Positions 32,806 to 32,925 of a stretch of 32,925 nt of DNA are shown here, in pieces. The stretch comes from Halorubrum laminariae. Lineage in GTDB: Archaea > Halobacteriota > Halobacteria > Halobacteriales > Haloferacaceae. Where the stretch lies: positions 1 through 32,925 of the forward strand of contig NZ_JANHDL010000020.1 of assembly GCF_024494655.1 (NCBI RefSeq), written 5' to 3'. The notes under the pieces are model-generated. The model had not been told where the DNA came from. It saw nothing but the letters and a program-made list of their open reading frames with translations, and did not search any database. Numbering within the stretch: the first letter of the stretch is position 1; each line of letters begins with the position of its first letter. Both the position numbers and the translations under genes were made by a program.

Positions 32806-32925
32806 AGTCGATAGAACTTTTTACTCAGAAATATATGTTGCCTGTAATGGATCACCTCAACGAGATCTCTGTCGAAGAACTCCAAGAGGCGCTTGACAAT
32901 GTTGATGGAAACAAGCCGACTCAAC
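32800..32925 (+). mobile_element. Left end of an IS630-type element (runs off the window)
   Basis: Begins at a TA (the target of this family) with ATAGTAGTCGATAGAAC, a plausible terminal repeat, followed by the start of the transposase. The right end is outside the window. Confidence 0.6.
32847..32925 (+). CDS. IS630 family transposase, N-terminal part (truncated by window end)
   Basis: Twenty-six codons: MDHLNEISVEELQEALDNVD then GNKPTQ. This is the usual opening of haloarchaeal IS630-type transposases, whose HTH region follows directly. It is cut by the end of the window, so its integrity is unknown. Confidence 0.75.
   Translation, partial: MDHLNEISVEELQEALDNVDGNKPTQ

Overview
The window looks like accessory DNA of a halophilic archaeon (class Halobacteria), such as a megaplasmid or an island. 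The reasons are GC-rich, acidic, aspartate/glutamate-heavy proteins, a twin-arginine lipobox lipoprotein, TATA boxes placed 25-30 bases before start codons (leaderless style), several haloarchaeal protein families, and many remnants of haloarchaeal insertion sequences. No rRNA, tRNA or CRISPR array was seen.

Layout. 1-2.4 kb: an overlapping ABC permease / ATPase / Tat-lipoprotein operon. 2.4-5.1 kb: a 5'-truncated MazF toxin gene, tail to tail with a large gene joining a phospholipase-D nuclease domain to a P-loop ATPase domain. 5.1-7.5 kb: IS200/IS605 (IS1341-type) debris, including a tnpB with two frameshifts, a second tnpB tail, and a DUF7342 regulator wedged between IS ends. 7.5-10.3 kb: a TetR regulator overlapping a MATE exporter, then a small membrane protein between IS6-like ends. 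10.5-12.5 kb: an SLC13 permease with RCK-C domains, split by a frameshift. 12.5-13.5 kb: a membrane protein precisely enclosed by 18-bp inverted IS6-like ends with no transposase. 13.7-16.8 kb: a catabolic-looking set (small protein, Rieske ferredoxin, amidohydrolase-2 enzyme) divergent from an IclR regulator. 16.9-18.1 kb: a Fic protein with a winged helix. 18.4-25.0 kb: a two-gene operon ending in a 1638-residue VirD4/TraG-like coupling ATPase with three C-terminal repeats. 25.2-27.6 kb: an HTH/coiled-coil protein, an iteron-like array, and about 1.3 kb of strongly skewed sequence built from diverged repeat cassettes. 28.0-30.1 kb: sufB without sufC or sufD, followed by two small zinc-ribbon genes. 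30.2-32.9 kb: a small hypothetical gene, a TauE/SafE-type membrane protein next to an IS6 transposase remnant, a four-helix membrane protein, two CC-tailed small genes, and the start of an IS630 element.

Taken together this is a mosaic assembled by mobile elements. The most unusual parts are the iteron-like array with the adjoining skewed cassette region (25.9-27.4 kb), the repeated pairing of IS6-like ends with single membrane-protein genes, and the PLD-ATPase protein beside a toxin relic. The conjugation-type ATPase and the iteron-like array make a transfer or replication module plausible, but no relaxase, Rep/Orc1 or VirB4 gene lies in the window.
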